Positions 26,809-36,445 of a stretch of DNA of 64,000 nt are shown here, in pieces (within the stretch, counting starts at the first letter, position 1; every line of letters starts with the position of its first letter). The notes under the pieces were generated by a model that saw only the letters and a list, made by a program, of their open reading frames with translations, was not told where the DNA came from and did no database searches. Source of the DNA: Flammeovirgaceae bacterium UBA7330 (GTDB lineage Bacteria; Bacteroidota; Bacteroidia; Cytophagales; Cyclobacteriaceae). The translations under genes were made by a program, and so were the position numbers. The stretch covers positions 1 to 64,000 of the forward strand of contig DKPQ01000004.1 in the NCBI GenBank assembly GCA_002471275.1. The letters run 5' to 3'.

Positions 26809-28881
26809 ATGATTCCCTTCAAGATGAAATCGTTCTTAATTTTTGGTGTGTTGATCTGGAGTATTCAGCTGTGTTTCGGGCAAACCGGGCAGGAACGATA
26901 CGAAGCGTGGCTGGACTCCATGACCAACGATCAATATATTGGGATACAAATGGAGTTGGACGATGTGATCATCACGGATTCTGCCCATCGGGCCCATCTT
27001 GGTGATCCAAAGATGCTCATGAACATGCGCTCTACTGACCAGCTGATGCATTCCCTACCAGGAGTGAATATGGTGCGAAGGGGGAATTTTGCCAATGAAC
27101 CGATGTTGAGAGGCCTGACATCCGAAAGGTATGTGATGAGCGTGGATGGTATGCGAATGTATGGGGCATGTACAGATAAAATGGATCCGGCCTCTTCTTA
27201 TATCGAACCGATCAATTTGAGGAACCTGGATGTCTCTTTTGGCAGTCAGGGTAATATGATGGGAGCCGGTACCGGAGGTGCAATCAATTTCGGGTTGAAA
27301 AAGCCGGTTTTTAACACAACTGACCCTCTTCGCCTGACATTGGCTCACAACTTTTCCTCCGTTTCAAGGGGATTCGACCAGGCCATGGATGTCAACTACT
27401 CCAGGGACAAATGGGCAATACGTGTTTCTGGCGTGCATAGAAAAGCCAGCAACTACACCGATGGAAACGGGGAGGAGGTACGTTATAGTCAGTTTGAGAA
27501 AATGAACTATGCGACCTCTGTCAACTACCGCATTAATGATGGAGCTATGCTGGCCTTTGACTTTGTCGGAGATGATGCCAGTGACGTCGGTTATCCTGCT
27601 TTGCCCATGGATGTGGCATTTGCCAAAGCCAAAATGTTCGGCCTTTCTTATCTGGATGACAAACTGTGGATACTTCAGGAGCCAGAGGTGAAAATCTATC
27701 ATAACTTCATCAATCACCAAATGGATGACACGCATAGGGACTCGGTAGCGATGCATATGGATATGCCTGGTAACACTCATACCACAGGAGGTTTTGTCAG
27801 GGGGTTTCTTCAACAAACCAGGAAGTCGACCATTGAGATCAAGGCTGATTACCACAAAACATTCTGGCATGCTGAGATGACCATGTACCCCAATGAATCA
27901 GGGCAACAACCCATGTTTATGCTTACATGGCCGGATGTGCACCGATCCATTGCGGGAGTGGAAACAGCTTATTCCTATTCGTTCAATGCGAGGCACCACC
28001 TGTTGAATAGTGCCCGGGTAGAGCAAGTGACTTCATATATCAGTAGCGACTTTGGTGAAAGGCAGCTCTCCATTTTCGATAAAAGTGGAATTAAACAACG
28101 GAACAATACTTTGGTGAATGTTTCGTCCCGGTACTCCTGGGATTATAACAGGAACTCCAGTGTGAGTTTGTCGTTGGCGTACGGGGAACGGGTGCCCACA
28201 GTGTCTGAGCAATATGGGTTTTATCTTTTTAACCAACAGGATGGATACGACTATCTGGGTGATCCGGACCTCACAAAGGAAAAAAACCTGCATTTAGAGG
28301 TTGGTCAAAAGATCACGAAACCTAAGCTGAACATTGAGACTGCTGTTTTTGCCTATTTTTTCGATGATTACATATTTGGGATATATGATCCGAACCTCAG
28401 CCAGATGACTATCGGTGCGAGAGGGGTGAAGTGGTATAGAAATACAGGAAATGCCCGGATGTTTGGAGGCGAGTTCTCTATGGGAAATCAGTTGATGAGT
28501 AGTCTGAGCGGTGCTTTGAGTGCTAAATATGTATACGGCGAAGATTTTGAAGGGAAGCCTTTGCCTCAAATACCTCCTTTAAAAATAAGCTATTCACTCA
28601 ATCAGTCTTTCCAAGGATGGAATGTCCAACCAGCCGTGGACTGGTCCATGGCGCAGAACAGGATTAGTGAAAAATTCAATGAACGGTCAACCAGCTCATT
28701 CTTCCTGGCGAATATAGGCGTATCTAAGGGCCTTAATCTGGGAGTAGGTTCGATGAAGATTGGTCTGAGTGTGATGAATATTTTTGATGTAGCCTATCGC
28801 GAACACTTTGATATCGGATCGATCCTCAGACCCGGGCGTAGTCTTGAAGTACAGCTCAGCTGGAGGTCACATAAGCTTTGA
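26809..28881 (+). CDS. TonB-dependent copper receptor, OprC/NosA-like
   Basis: This 690-residue outer-membrane receptor has a signal peptide, a plug (DQLMHSLPGVNMVRRGNFANEPMLRGL; GMRMYGACTDKMDPASSY) and a 22-strand-type barrel ending in an aromatic-rich strand. Cys121-x3-Met125 reproduces the CxxxM copper-ligand motif of OprC, whose Pseudomonas stutzeri relative NosA supplies copper to NosZ. Further Met/His-rich loops occur in the barrel (HQMDDTHRDSVAMHMDM; QQPMFMLTWPDVH). Co-location with nos genes supports copper import for NosZ maturation. An in-frame ATG at 26824 is an alternative start. Confidence 0.85.
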   Translation: MIPFKMKSFLIFGVLIWSIQLCFGQTGQERYEAWLDSMTNDQYIGIQMELDDVIITDSAHRAHLGDPKMLMNMRSTDQLMHSLPGVNMVRRGNFANEPMLRGLTSERYVMSVDGMRMYGACTDKMDPASSYIEPINLRNLDVSFGSQGNMMGAGTGGAINFGLKKPVFNTTDPLRLTLAHNFSSVSRGFDQAMDVNYSRDKWAIRVSGVHRKASNYTDGNGEEVRYSQFEKMNYATSVNYRINDGAMLAFDFVGDDASDVGYPALPMDVAFAKAKMFGLSYLDDKLWILQEPEVKIYHNFINHQMDDTHRDSVAMHMDMPGNTHTTGGFVRGFLQQTRKSTIEIKADYHKTFWHAEMTMYPNESGQQPMFMLTWPDVHRSIAGVETAYSYSFNARHHLLNSARVEQVTSYISSDFGERQLSIFDKSGIKQRNNTLVNVSSRYSWDYNRNSSVSLSLAYGERVPTVSEQYGFYLFNQQDGYDYLGDPDLTKEKNLHLEVGQKITKPKLNIETAVFAYFFDDYIFGIYDPNLSQMTIGARGVKWYRNTGNARMFGGEFSMGNQLMSSLSGALSAKYVYGEDFEGKPLPQIPPLKISYSLNQSFQGWNVQPAVDWSMAQNRISEKFNERSTSSFFLANIGVSKGLNLGVGSMKIGLSVMNIFDVAYREHFDIGSILRPGRSLEVQLSWRSHKL

Positions 28882-28904
28882 CGGTACGATACTGAAATAC
28901 TGAT

Positions 28905-30116
28905 ATGGAGAGAACAAAGCTGGTAGTACAAGGTGTAAGAGTTGCTTTCATCAACCTGCTGATCGTCGGGATCATCGGTTGTTCATTGCGTTACTTTTTC
29001 ATTGATCCGATACCTGGATTCAACTACAGCTATCTCCTACACGCCCATTCGCATTTGGCTTTGCTTGGCTGGGTATTTATGGTACTTTTTGTTTTGATAC
29101 TGCACGCCTATTTGCCGGTAGAAACAGGGAGATATAAGAAATACATATACTATTTCGTCATCCTCCAGCTGGCCAATGTGGGTATGCTTTTTACCTTCCC
29201 GTTTACAGGATATGCCCTGTGGTCAATCGTCTTCTCCACTATTCACGCCCTGACAGCCATGCTGTTTGCCTGGGTTTTTATTCGGGAGGTAGGTAGCAAC
29301 ATTACTGGTCCGCACAGCCTGTCTTTCCAATTTGTAAAGTGGGCTTTGGTCCTGTTATTCGTATCTAATCTGGCTCCTTTTGCCCTGGGACCGGTCTCAG
29401 CCACACAGGGAAAAACCGATCTGTACTACTCGCTGATCTATTTCTATCTTCATTTTCAATACAATGGGTGGTTTACTTTCGGTTTGCTGGGGCTTTTGCT
29501 TCATCAGTTGGAAATGCAAGGGGTGAATACGGACCACAAGCTGGTGAAACTGGGGTTTCTGCTGAAGCTTCTGGCAGTATTCCCGGCATACCTCTTGTCT
29601 GTGCTCTGGACAAGCCCCGGGTTGATTTGGAATATCCTCGGCGGAGTGGCTGCGATTACTCAGCTGGTAGGATTGGTACTTATTCTGGTTTTTGTAATGC
29701 GATACCTCTCTGTATTGTTAAGTGCGCATTCAGGGGTGATGAAAATGTTGTTTTTTACCGGAATGGCAGCGGTGTGCACTCAACATGTTTTAATGCTACT
29801 GTCCGCTTTTCCCGCATTGAGCAGCATAGCCTTTGCGAGAAACGTCGTGATCGCCTATCTGCATCTGGTGCTCCTGGGTTTTGTGACTGTATGGATATTT
29901 TATCAGCTCATCTATTTATGTGTGATGGAAGAATATCTGGCGTCCAAATTAGGATTTGGGTTGTTTTTTCTGGCCTTTTTAGCCACCGAATCTATCCTCG
30001 TTTTCCAGGGGGTGATCGGGTCATCTGTTGTCTGGCTTTTTAGCCTGGCCATTTTACAGCTTTTGGGATTTATCCTCCTGACTATGTCAATAAAAAATCA
30101 TAAAGTAGCGACATGA
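28905..30116 (+). CDS. Polytopic membrane protein with heme-copper-oxidase-like His motifs
   Basis: This 403-residue protein has about 12 predicted membrane helices. LLHAHSHLALLGW carries His46, His48 and His50. Later helices carry HFQYNGWFTF, CTQHVLMLLS and AYLHLVLLGFVTVW. These resemble ligand-bearing helices of heme-copper oxidase subunit I and NorB-like proteins, but the full set of catalytic ligands is not evident. It may bind heme or copper. It follows the copper receptor by 23 nt and overlaps the next gene by 4 nt. Role unknown; denitrification or copper-linked by context. Confidence 0.6.
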   Translation: MERTKLVVQGVRVAFINLLIVGIIGCSLRYFFIDPIPGFNYSYLLHAHSHLALLGWVFMVLFVLILHAYLPVETGRYKKYIYYFVILQLANVGMLFTFPFTGYALWSIVFSTIHALTAMLFAWVFIREVGSNITGPHSLSFQFVKWALVLLFVSNLAPFALGPVSATQGKTDLYYSLIYFYLHFQYNGWFTFGLLGLLLHQLEMQGVNTDHKLVKLGFLLKLLAVFPAYLLSVLWTSPGLIWNILGGVAAITQLVGLVLILVFVMRYLSVLLSAHSGVMKMLFFTGMAAVCTQHVLMLLSAFPALSSIAFARNVVIAYLHLVLLGFVTVWIFYQLIYLCVMEEYLASKLGFGLFFLAFLATESILVFQGVIGSSVVWLFSLAILQLLGFILLTMSIKNHKVAT

Positions 30117-31171
30117 ACATTTTAAAAAAGGTCCCATTTATCCTGCTCGTGGCAGCCTGTTTGATCTCCGGGATATTCACAGGGTGGTACAGGTTGGGGT
30201 ATGACTTGCCGGTGGAGGCCGTGTTTCTGCATCATGGTGCGATCATGACGGGTAGCTTTTTAGGTACGGTTATTCTTCTAGAGCGTATCGTGGCCATGAA
30301 AAAGAAATGGTTGTTTGCTTTCCCCCTGATCAATGGCTCCAGTGTCATCTTTTATTTCCTCGACCTCAAAGAGGTTGCTTTTGTCTGCCTGATCATTGGC
30401 GCCGTCGGTCTGGTGTATGTTTTTTACCGTATCAACCTCAAGCACGGGGACCTACCGCATCGGATCATGTGGATCGGAGCTACGGCCTGGTTGATTGGTA
30501 ATACTCACTTATTCTTATTTGCTTCCTATGCGCACTCTATCTTGTGGTGGATGGCTTTTCTCTTACTCACGATTGTAGGTGAGCGGCTGGAGCTGAGCCG
30601 GTTCCTGCCTGTAAGTGATGTCAAAAAATATGTGCTGGTTGGTTTCCTGATTATATTCCTGGTGTCTGGAGTACTACCATTTCACTTGGGCGGACAGTAT
30701 CTCACCGGAGCATCCATGGTCTTGATCAGTGGCTGGCTGGTGCTCTTCGACATGGTCCGTAAGTCGATAAAGATGCCTGGGGTCCATCGGTTTTCGGCCA
30801 TCACGTTATTGTTTGGGTACATATGGCTGGCTATTGCGGGTATACTGTATATCCTGAATGTGACAGGCGAAATCACCTACGATGCCCTGATACATAGCTT
30901 CTTTCTGGGCTTCATCTTCTCCATGATCTTTGCCCATGCACCCATCATATTGCCCGGGGTACTGGGGCTGAACCTGAGACCTTACCATCCTACATTATAT
31001 ATCTGGGTAGTGACTTTTCAAATTTCCCTGCTCATTCGCGTATCCGGTGGATTGTTTTCGATGAGCGGCTGGAAACAATGGGGAGGCCTGGTCAATGGAA
31101 TAGTAATCCTTATTTTTCTGATCAATCTTGTGGGGGTGGTGATAGGGATGTCTGTGAGGAAGAAGGGGTAG
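30113..31171 (+). CDS. NnrS-like polytopic membrane protein
   Basis: This 352-residue protein has about 11 predicted helices. FLHHGAIMTGSFLGTVILLE (His40, His41) and ALIHSFFLGFIFSMIFAHAP are reminiscent of NnrS, the heme- and copper-containing membrane protein associated with NO metabolism. Its start overlaps the stop of the preceding membrane protein (ATGA), so the two are translationally coupled and probably act together. The C-terminus is basic (RKKG). It is the last gene of the nos/copper island. The assignment to NnrS is by motif impression only. Confidence 0.55.
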   Translation: MNILKKVPFILLVAACLISGIFTGWYRLGYDLPVEAVFLHHGAIMTGSFLGTVILLERIVAMKKKWLFAFPLINGSSVIFYFLDLKEVAFVCLIIGAVGLVYVFYRINLKHGDLPHRIMWIGATAWLIGNTHLFLFASYAHSILWWMAFLLLTIVGERLELSRFLPVSDVKKYVLVGFLIIFLVSGVLPFHLGGQYLTGASMVLISGWLVLFDMVRKSIKMPGVHRFSAITLLFGYIWLAIAGILYILNVTGEITYDALIHSFFLGFIFSMIFAHAPIILPGVLGLNLRPYHPTLYIWVVTFQISLLIRVSGGLFSMSGWKQWGGLVNGIVILIFLINLVGVVIGMSVRKKG

Positions 31172-31208
31172 TGGGATTTCGGAGGAAAGTGGGAAATAAG
31201 AAACAGGA

Positions 31209-33677
31209 TTACTCAATCAGAATTTTCCTTGTTTGAACATTACCATTTATCTGAAATAAATTGATAAGATAAGTACCTTTCTTCAAGCTATTTGGGAGTG
31301 GAATTAAAGATTTCCCTGAACTATCAATTCGGGTCTCCATATGTTGTTTGCCCTGAAGATCAAGCAATGACATTGCATTTATTGCCTGGTTTTTATTCTC
31401 GATGATGATATAATCTACTGCTGGGTTCGGATAAATTTTAATGTTTTCTTGATGCTCGACTCCAAGAATTTCATCTACAAATCGAACTTCGAAATGAAGC
31501 TCCAAAAAACACTGTTGTGAATATGTTATTGACGGGAAAAGAATATCTTCCTGGTCTGAAGTAACATATAAAAAGGATTCAGTATCATCTATTTTGACAG
31601 TACTGTTCCAAAATCCAGGTGGTTGAGATGGGTCAATAGGAATTTTTAAGGTGTCTCCAATTAACACATATATCACCTCCTTGTATGCAGGAAAGGGATC
31701 AAATAATCGAACGTCAACTTCACCAGTAAAATCCGGACATACTCCATTGGTTACCGTAATTGGGTATATGCCGACTCCAACAGGGTTTAACGATCCGTTT
31801 TTCTCTCCTTCCCAATCAAATTCAGCTCCATATTCATCAGGTAACCAAAGCCCAACCTGATCCATACTGCTACAGATGAATTGGGTTAAATCTTCTTCCG
31901 ACAGGATAGGTGTTTTGTACACGTGCCCAATTGTTGTTGCGGTGCTCAGACTACACTCATATTCATCATATATTGTTAGATAAATATCATCACCACTTTC
32001 CTCACTCGTAGGTATGAAATACGGCTTATTGTGGTTTTCTATTTCTTGATGTTCTACACGCCATTGGAAAGTGACTGCTTGTTCTATACCTGATGCAAAC
32101 AATGTATCTCCTTCACATAGTGTGGGACGATCCTGATAATCAAAATATGGTTGAGTCAGTGGGCTTTCATGTACAAATACCGTATCACTTACATAAGTAT
32201 ACTCATTACAATTGGTGGCTGTGAAGTAATAATTACCTCCATTTTCAGCGGTATGATAGGGGTTATTCCAATCTGATTCTAAACCACGCTCTACAGAAAA
32301 CCATCTGTATTCATGATCTCCATCATATCCATTGATTGCTCTTAAAATAGGCTTGTTTTCACCCGGACAGATTTTGTATTCCTGGTTCAATAAAAACATA
32401 TTGAAGGTGGAATCCAGCCTTAGATATGCTACATCAAGCGTGTCATTCTCATATTCATTATAAATCACAGAATAATGTCCGGGGATATCTGAGTGAATAA
32501 CTGTTGAGATTGCCCCCTCAATAGGAGTACCATCTCGATACCATTGAATATCTAGTTGATCATTTAATGAAACACTAAAGCTATATCCCTCGGTTGCACA
32601 AAAATCTAAAGTATCAAATTCAAACGGCTCTGGTGTGAATGATTCTCTTTTGAGTAAGTCATCAGTGATAATCTTGAGTCCATCATTTGTTCCAACCCAC
32701 AAATGATTATGAAAGCGACTGTAGTCAACAATATAAGCACTGTCTATGGCATCAAAGAGAAAATACTCAGGGTTGGAGACATTAGCATAACTTTCAAATT
32801 CAAGCCAAAGTAGTCCGGAATCAGAAGCAGCAAACATGGAATTTCTTAAAAGACCCTGGCCTGCAACTATTTCCAGGTCATGTACTTCAGTATTGTCAAA
32901 GTGGAGGATGAAGTGATCGCTGCAACTACTCATATGTTGAGCATAAATTCCAAAATCAGTAGCGTAGCAAGCGAAGTAACCAAAAGGGAAAGAACCCCCA
33001 AAACTTCTTAAGACTGCAAAATCATTCAGCCGTTCAAAATCCAGCGTATCATTTTCAGCTATTGGAAATCCAACAGCACTTGAGTGCTGTGAATATAGAC
33101 CCAAATAGTTGCTTGATATTCCGCTACATCTATTCTCTCCATCAGGAAGAATTGCTTTATTGCGGCTGTCTAGTAAAGTAACATTCGTTGGGTTAGAGGT
33201 GTATTCAAATTCCTGAAAAGTTTTTAAATCGCTTGATATATAAGTTGTACCACCTGTTGCTAACAGCACTTTCCCATCATACCATATATTTCCGGCATAA
33301 AAGTCTACTGAATTAATTTGAAGTGGTAATTCAGGATTTAATTCAGTTAGAGCTATTACATTACCATCTTCGTATAGGAAAAGTGAATGAGTAGCCGTAC
33401 CCAGGTAAAAAGTATGCTCATTTACTGATTCAATGCAGGTGATATCCAAAAGAACCTCAGGATCAAAACTGCTTGTGATATCAGTAAACTCCAGCTGCTT
33501 ATTCATCAGGTAGAGCTCACCATTTTCCAACATAACCACAGCACTACCCCTGTTTTCGTTGAAAATTTTTACTTTCTCACCCTCAAAAAATGTTTGGGTA
33601 ACGTACAAATTGTTTTCAGCGCCCATTAAGAAATAAGCGAGCAATGTGAAGCTGATGATAAGAGGTGATTTGATCAT
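31209..33677 (-). CDS. T9SS-exported multidomain protein A
   Basis: This 822-residue protein has a signal peptide and a C-terminal type A sorting domain (IKIYPNPAVDYIIIENK ... LKKGTYLINL ... RKILIE), so it crosses the outer membrane by the type IX system. The N-terminal half looks like a propeller of sensor-like repeats (LENGELYLMNK, SSDLKTFQEFEYTS, GTNDGLKIITDD). The second half holds Ig/PKD-like segments (CPGENKPILRAINGYDGDHEY; CEGDTLFASGIEQAVTFQW). It lies 11 bp downstream of a similar protein gene; the two probably form one operon. Ligand unknown. Confidence 0.85.
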   Translation of the reverse strand: MIKSPLIISFTLLAYFLMGAENNLYVTQTFFEGEKVKIFNENRGSAVVMLENGELYLMNKQLEFTDITSSFDPEVLLDITCIESVNEHTFYLGTATHSLFLYEDGNVIALTELNPELPLQINSVDFYAGNIWYDGKVLLATGGTTYISSDLKTFQEFEYTSNPTNVTLLDSRNKAILPDGENRCSGISSNYLGLYSQHSSAVGFPIAENDTLDFERLNDFAVLRSFGGSFPFGYFACYATDFGIYAQHMSSCSDHFILHFDNTEVHDLEIVAGQGLLRNSMFAASDSGLLWLEFESYANVSNPEYFLFDAIDSAYIVDYSRFHNHLWVGTNDGLKIITDDLLKRESFTPEPFEFDTLDFCATEGYSFSVSLNDQLDIQWYRDGTPIEGAISTVIHSDIPGHYSVIYNEYENDTLDVAYLRLDSTFNMFLLNQEYKICPGENKPILRAINGYDGDHEYRWFSVERGLESDWNNPYHTAENGGNYYFTATNCNEYTYVSDTVFVHESPLTQPYFDYQDRPTLCEGDTLFASGIEQAVTFQWRVEHQEIENHNKPYFIPTSEESGDDIYLTIYDEYECSLSTATTIGHVYKTPILSEEDLTQFICSSMDQVGLWLPDEYGAEFDWEGEKNGSLNPVGVGIYPITVTNGVCPDFTGEVDVRLFDPFPAYKEVIYVLIGDTLKIPIDPSQPPGFWNSTVKIDDTESFLYVTSDQEDILFPSITYSQQCFLELHFEVRFVDEILGVEHQENIKIYPNPAVDYIIIENKNQAINAMSLLDLQGKQHMETRIDSSGKSLIPLPNSLKKGTYLINLFQINGNVQTRKILIE

Positions 33678-33688
33678 ATACCCAATGT

Positions 33689-36274
33689 CTATTCTTTAAT
33701 GATTCTAAAACGTCTTGAATTATTACCTAAATCCACTTCAATCAAGTAGATACCAACTTTCAATTTGCTGACGTCAATTTCTTTTGTATAGGCTTTTTGT
33801 AGTAATAGTTGTCCTTCTAAGTCATACAGATAGATTCTTTTTGGGATTTCAGCAGATTGAAATTTCACGATATCAGATACGGGGTTAGGATATAGATATA
33901 CACCGGATGTATTTTCTTCAATATTCATAATAGTAGCTTTTGAAATATTGAAAGCAGCCCTGCAGCCATTTTCATTGTATGCAAATACTGAATAGTCACC
34001 TGGTTCATTAATATGTAGTGTTTTGGGATTTGTAGGTGTTGGGAGTAGTTGATTTTCCAGATACCAATAGATTGATACAGCTGCATCGGTAATCACATTT
34101 AAACTTTCTTCATCAATCTGGATATCTATGTCAAATGGAGGATTTACATTGAGATAAATAGAATCTTTACTTATACAATCGCCTCCGAATTCATTTACGT
34201 TCACCACTAGTTTTGCCCCATCCATTTCGCCTGTAGCAGCAAACACTATTGAGGAAGCAGATTTATTGATTGTAGGGAAATAGTCAGGGACTTCCCAAGT
34301 ATACTGATAACTGAGGCCTGATTGTGCTTGAATATGTACCTGATCACCTTCACATATTCCAAAATTTGGGGTGTAAATCCTGGCTTCAGCACTTTGTCGT
34401 ACCGAAAATGAAATGGAATCGATTGCAGAACACCCTGTATTTTTATTTGTGACCTGAAGGAATACTTTTTCTCCTTCCGATGGAGTACTCATCCCAATTT
34501 TGATAGTGTTTTGAGTAGGGTCTGTAGCAAAATAGCCCTCTGGTACCAACCAGTTGTATTGATAATCGGGATGAAAAGTTGTAGAAAGATTCATTGTATC
34601 CCTCTGACAAAATGTTCCGACAGTTCCTTCAATAGAAGATGTAGGACTTGGGTGTTTGACAATATCTGTATCCTGGTTGGCATTGGCGTCATCATTAATA
34701 ATAAAAGACAAGGTGGGGCCTGGGCAAACGGTATTCTTATTGATATCTACTTGATAGATTCCGGGTTCATGGAGATAAATAATCTTCTTATTAGTCAGTG
34801 GTAATACCTGGCCATCCTCATACCATGTTGTGTAAACTGCATATGGGTTATCAATTGATACCTGTATGGAATCACCTTCACAAAATGATGTTGCATAAGA
34901 GAGTGTGTAGTTAGTTTCCGGGCATAACTGAGTTGGACTATCAGTCATTTTTGCAAGGAATACATCTTTGTTTTTATTGCCACTATTGTTTGTGAGTGTT
35001 GTGTTACCAATTGTTAGTGGGCTACTCCCATAGTTTCCTGCGAAATAAATATTATCCTCAGTTGCAGTAATTCTTAATCCGCGGTCATTTCCATTACTTG
35101 TTGTATGGTAGAACCATTGTGGATAGCCAATTTCATTGAATTTTAATACAGCAATTTCTACGGATTCGGACTCTTCAAATGAAAAAGGACCAATCTCAGA
35201 GGCCCACCTAATACCAAAAGTTAAAAATATGTCGGAACCACTGGAGGCAATGTGAGATGTCCTTCCAATACTTAATCCATTACAACATATATAATCATTA
35301 TGATGCATTAATTGGTTGAACAAGATTTCACCATTGGAATCTATTTTAGATATAAATAGGTTGCCTTGATCACTATTATCATTTACCCAAAACCCGGAAA
35401 CGATGGCTTCACTTTTTTCATTTAAATCAACGCTGAGTGCGCCGGAGTAGTAGGTTTCGAATGATCTTGCCCATTGGAACTCCCCATCAAGAGTGTAGTG
35501 AAAGACTATCCCCTGCTCACCTTTTTGAGTCTTATGTATATAGTTATCGAACTCTGTTTGCGAACTTCCTGCAGTTCCTACTCCATATATCCCAGTCTCA
35601 TCAACAGAAATATCATACAGGTAATCATAGGACAGACTTCCTGGATTCTTGACAAATACAATATTTCCTTCAGGAGAGAATTTGATTAAAAGCATATCAG
35701 GGTAATCTAAACTACCTCTAACTTCATAAGCAGTATCTCCAACAGTCAATTTACTCCTCAGAAGTCCAGCCAAATAAATGTTGCCCTTATCATCCAGTGC
35801 AATAGCATTTCCAAAGGTTCTGCTGTATGTAGTATACTCGACAAAGTGCTTCAACCAAACTAATTCACCATTTGGATCAAGTTTCATCAAATACATTGTA
35901 CCTGGTCGTCCATCTGGTAAAGTGATATTATCAAACTCAAAAGAATAACCATAATAACCTGTTAGGTATATATATCCATCTGACCCAACAACTAGATCGG
36001 TCGCTCTTTCCGCACCAAAATTCCGTACCCAGATGGGGGCACCCTGCTCACTGAATTTTGCCACATAAACACCTCCTTCATCAAAGGTGTGGTCATCTAT
36101 TATGGAACCAACAGGGGCAACTCCAGATATATAGACTGACCCATCTGTATCAGTTGTTATGGCATCTACGGCATCATCGACCCATCCTCCAAAGCCAAAA
36201 GCCCAATCAACTGTTTGTGAATATGAATGGGTCTGTATGATGAGCAGAAGCGGGATCCAGGCCAATCTTTTCAT
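33689..36274 (-). CDS. T9SS-exported protein with SBBP-type beta-propeller repeats
   Basis: This 861-residue protein has a signal peptide (MKRLAWIPLLLIIQTHSYSQ). The first 420 residues contain SBBP-like repeats (ALDDKGNIYLAGLLRSKLTV; SIDTDGSVYISG-like units with YLTGYYGYSFEF and similar). PKD/Ig-like modules with CEGDSIQVS and CQRDTMNLS motifs follow, then a type A sorting domain (VYLYPNPVSDIVKFQS ... LKVGIYLIEVDL ... RRFRIIKE). It is probably a surface or released adhesin-like protein and the first gene of a two-gene T9SS cargo operon. Confidence 0.86.
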   Translation of the reverse strand: MKRLAWIPLLLIIQTHSYSQTVDWAFGFGGWVDDAVDAITTDTDGSVYISGVAPVGSIIDDHTFDEGGVYVAKFSEQGAPIWVRNFGAERATDLVVGSDGYIYLTGYYGYSFEFDNITLPDGRPGTMYLMKLDPNGELVWLKHFVEYTTYSRTFGNAIALDDKGNIYLAGLLRSKLTVGDTAYEVRGSLDYPDMLLIKFSPEGNIVFVKNPGSLSYDYLYDISVDETGIYGVGTAGSSQTEFDNYIHKTQKGEQGIVFHYTLDGEFQWARSFETYYSGALSVDLNEKSEAIVSGFWVNDNSDQGNLFISKIDSNGEILFNQLMHHNDYICCNGLSIGRTSHIASSGSDIFLTFGIRWASEIGPFSFEESESVEIAVLKFNEIGYPQWFYHTTSNGNDRGLRITATEDNIYFAGNYGSSPLTIGNTTLTNNSGNKNKDVFLAKMTDSPTQLCPETNYTLSYATSFCEGDSIQVSIDNPYAVYTTWYEDGQVLPLTNKKIIYLHEPGIYQVDINKNTVCPGPTLSFIINDDANANQDTDIVKHPSPTSSIEGTVGTFCQRDTMNLSTTFHPDYQYNWLVPEGYFATDPTQNTIKIGMSTPSEGEKVFLQVTNKNTGCSAIDSISFSVRQSAEARIYTPNFGICEGDQVHIQAQSGLSYQYTWEVPDYFPTINKSASSIVFAATGEMDGAKLVVNVNEFGGDCISKDSIYLNVNPPFDIDIQIDEESLNVITDAAVSIYWYLENQLLPTPTNPKTLHINEPGDYSVFAYNENGCRAAFNISKATIMNIEENTSGVYLYPNPVSDIVKFQSAEIPKRIYLYDLEGQLLLQKAYTKEIDVSKLKVGIYLIEVDLGNNSRRFRIIKE

Positions 36275-36445
36275 TGTGGGGTATTTGGGATAATTAGCAG
36301 TTAGTTTGCAAAATACATTTTAATTTAATTATGACATATACTGATGTGTAATAATTACAGTAATTGTTATCTTTTCTGCGGTTGAGAAGCCCAAATAATT
36401 TCCACTAGTTTTATCACTCATTTAACCAACCCATAAAAAGTACCC

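Noticed and set aside
29468..30043. 191-residue ORF inside the first His-bearing membrane protein gene
   Set aside because: It lies wholly within a gene with 12 clear membrane helices, reads as low-complexity shifted sequence, and has no start context.
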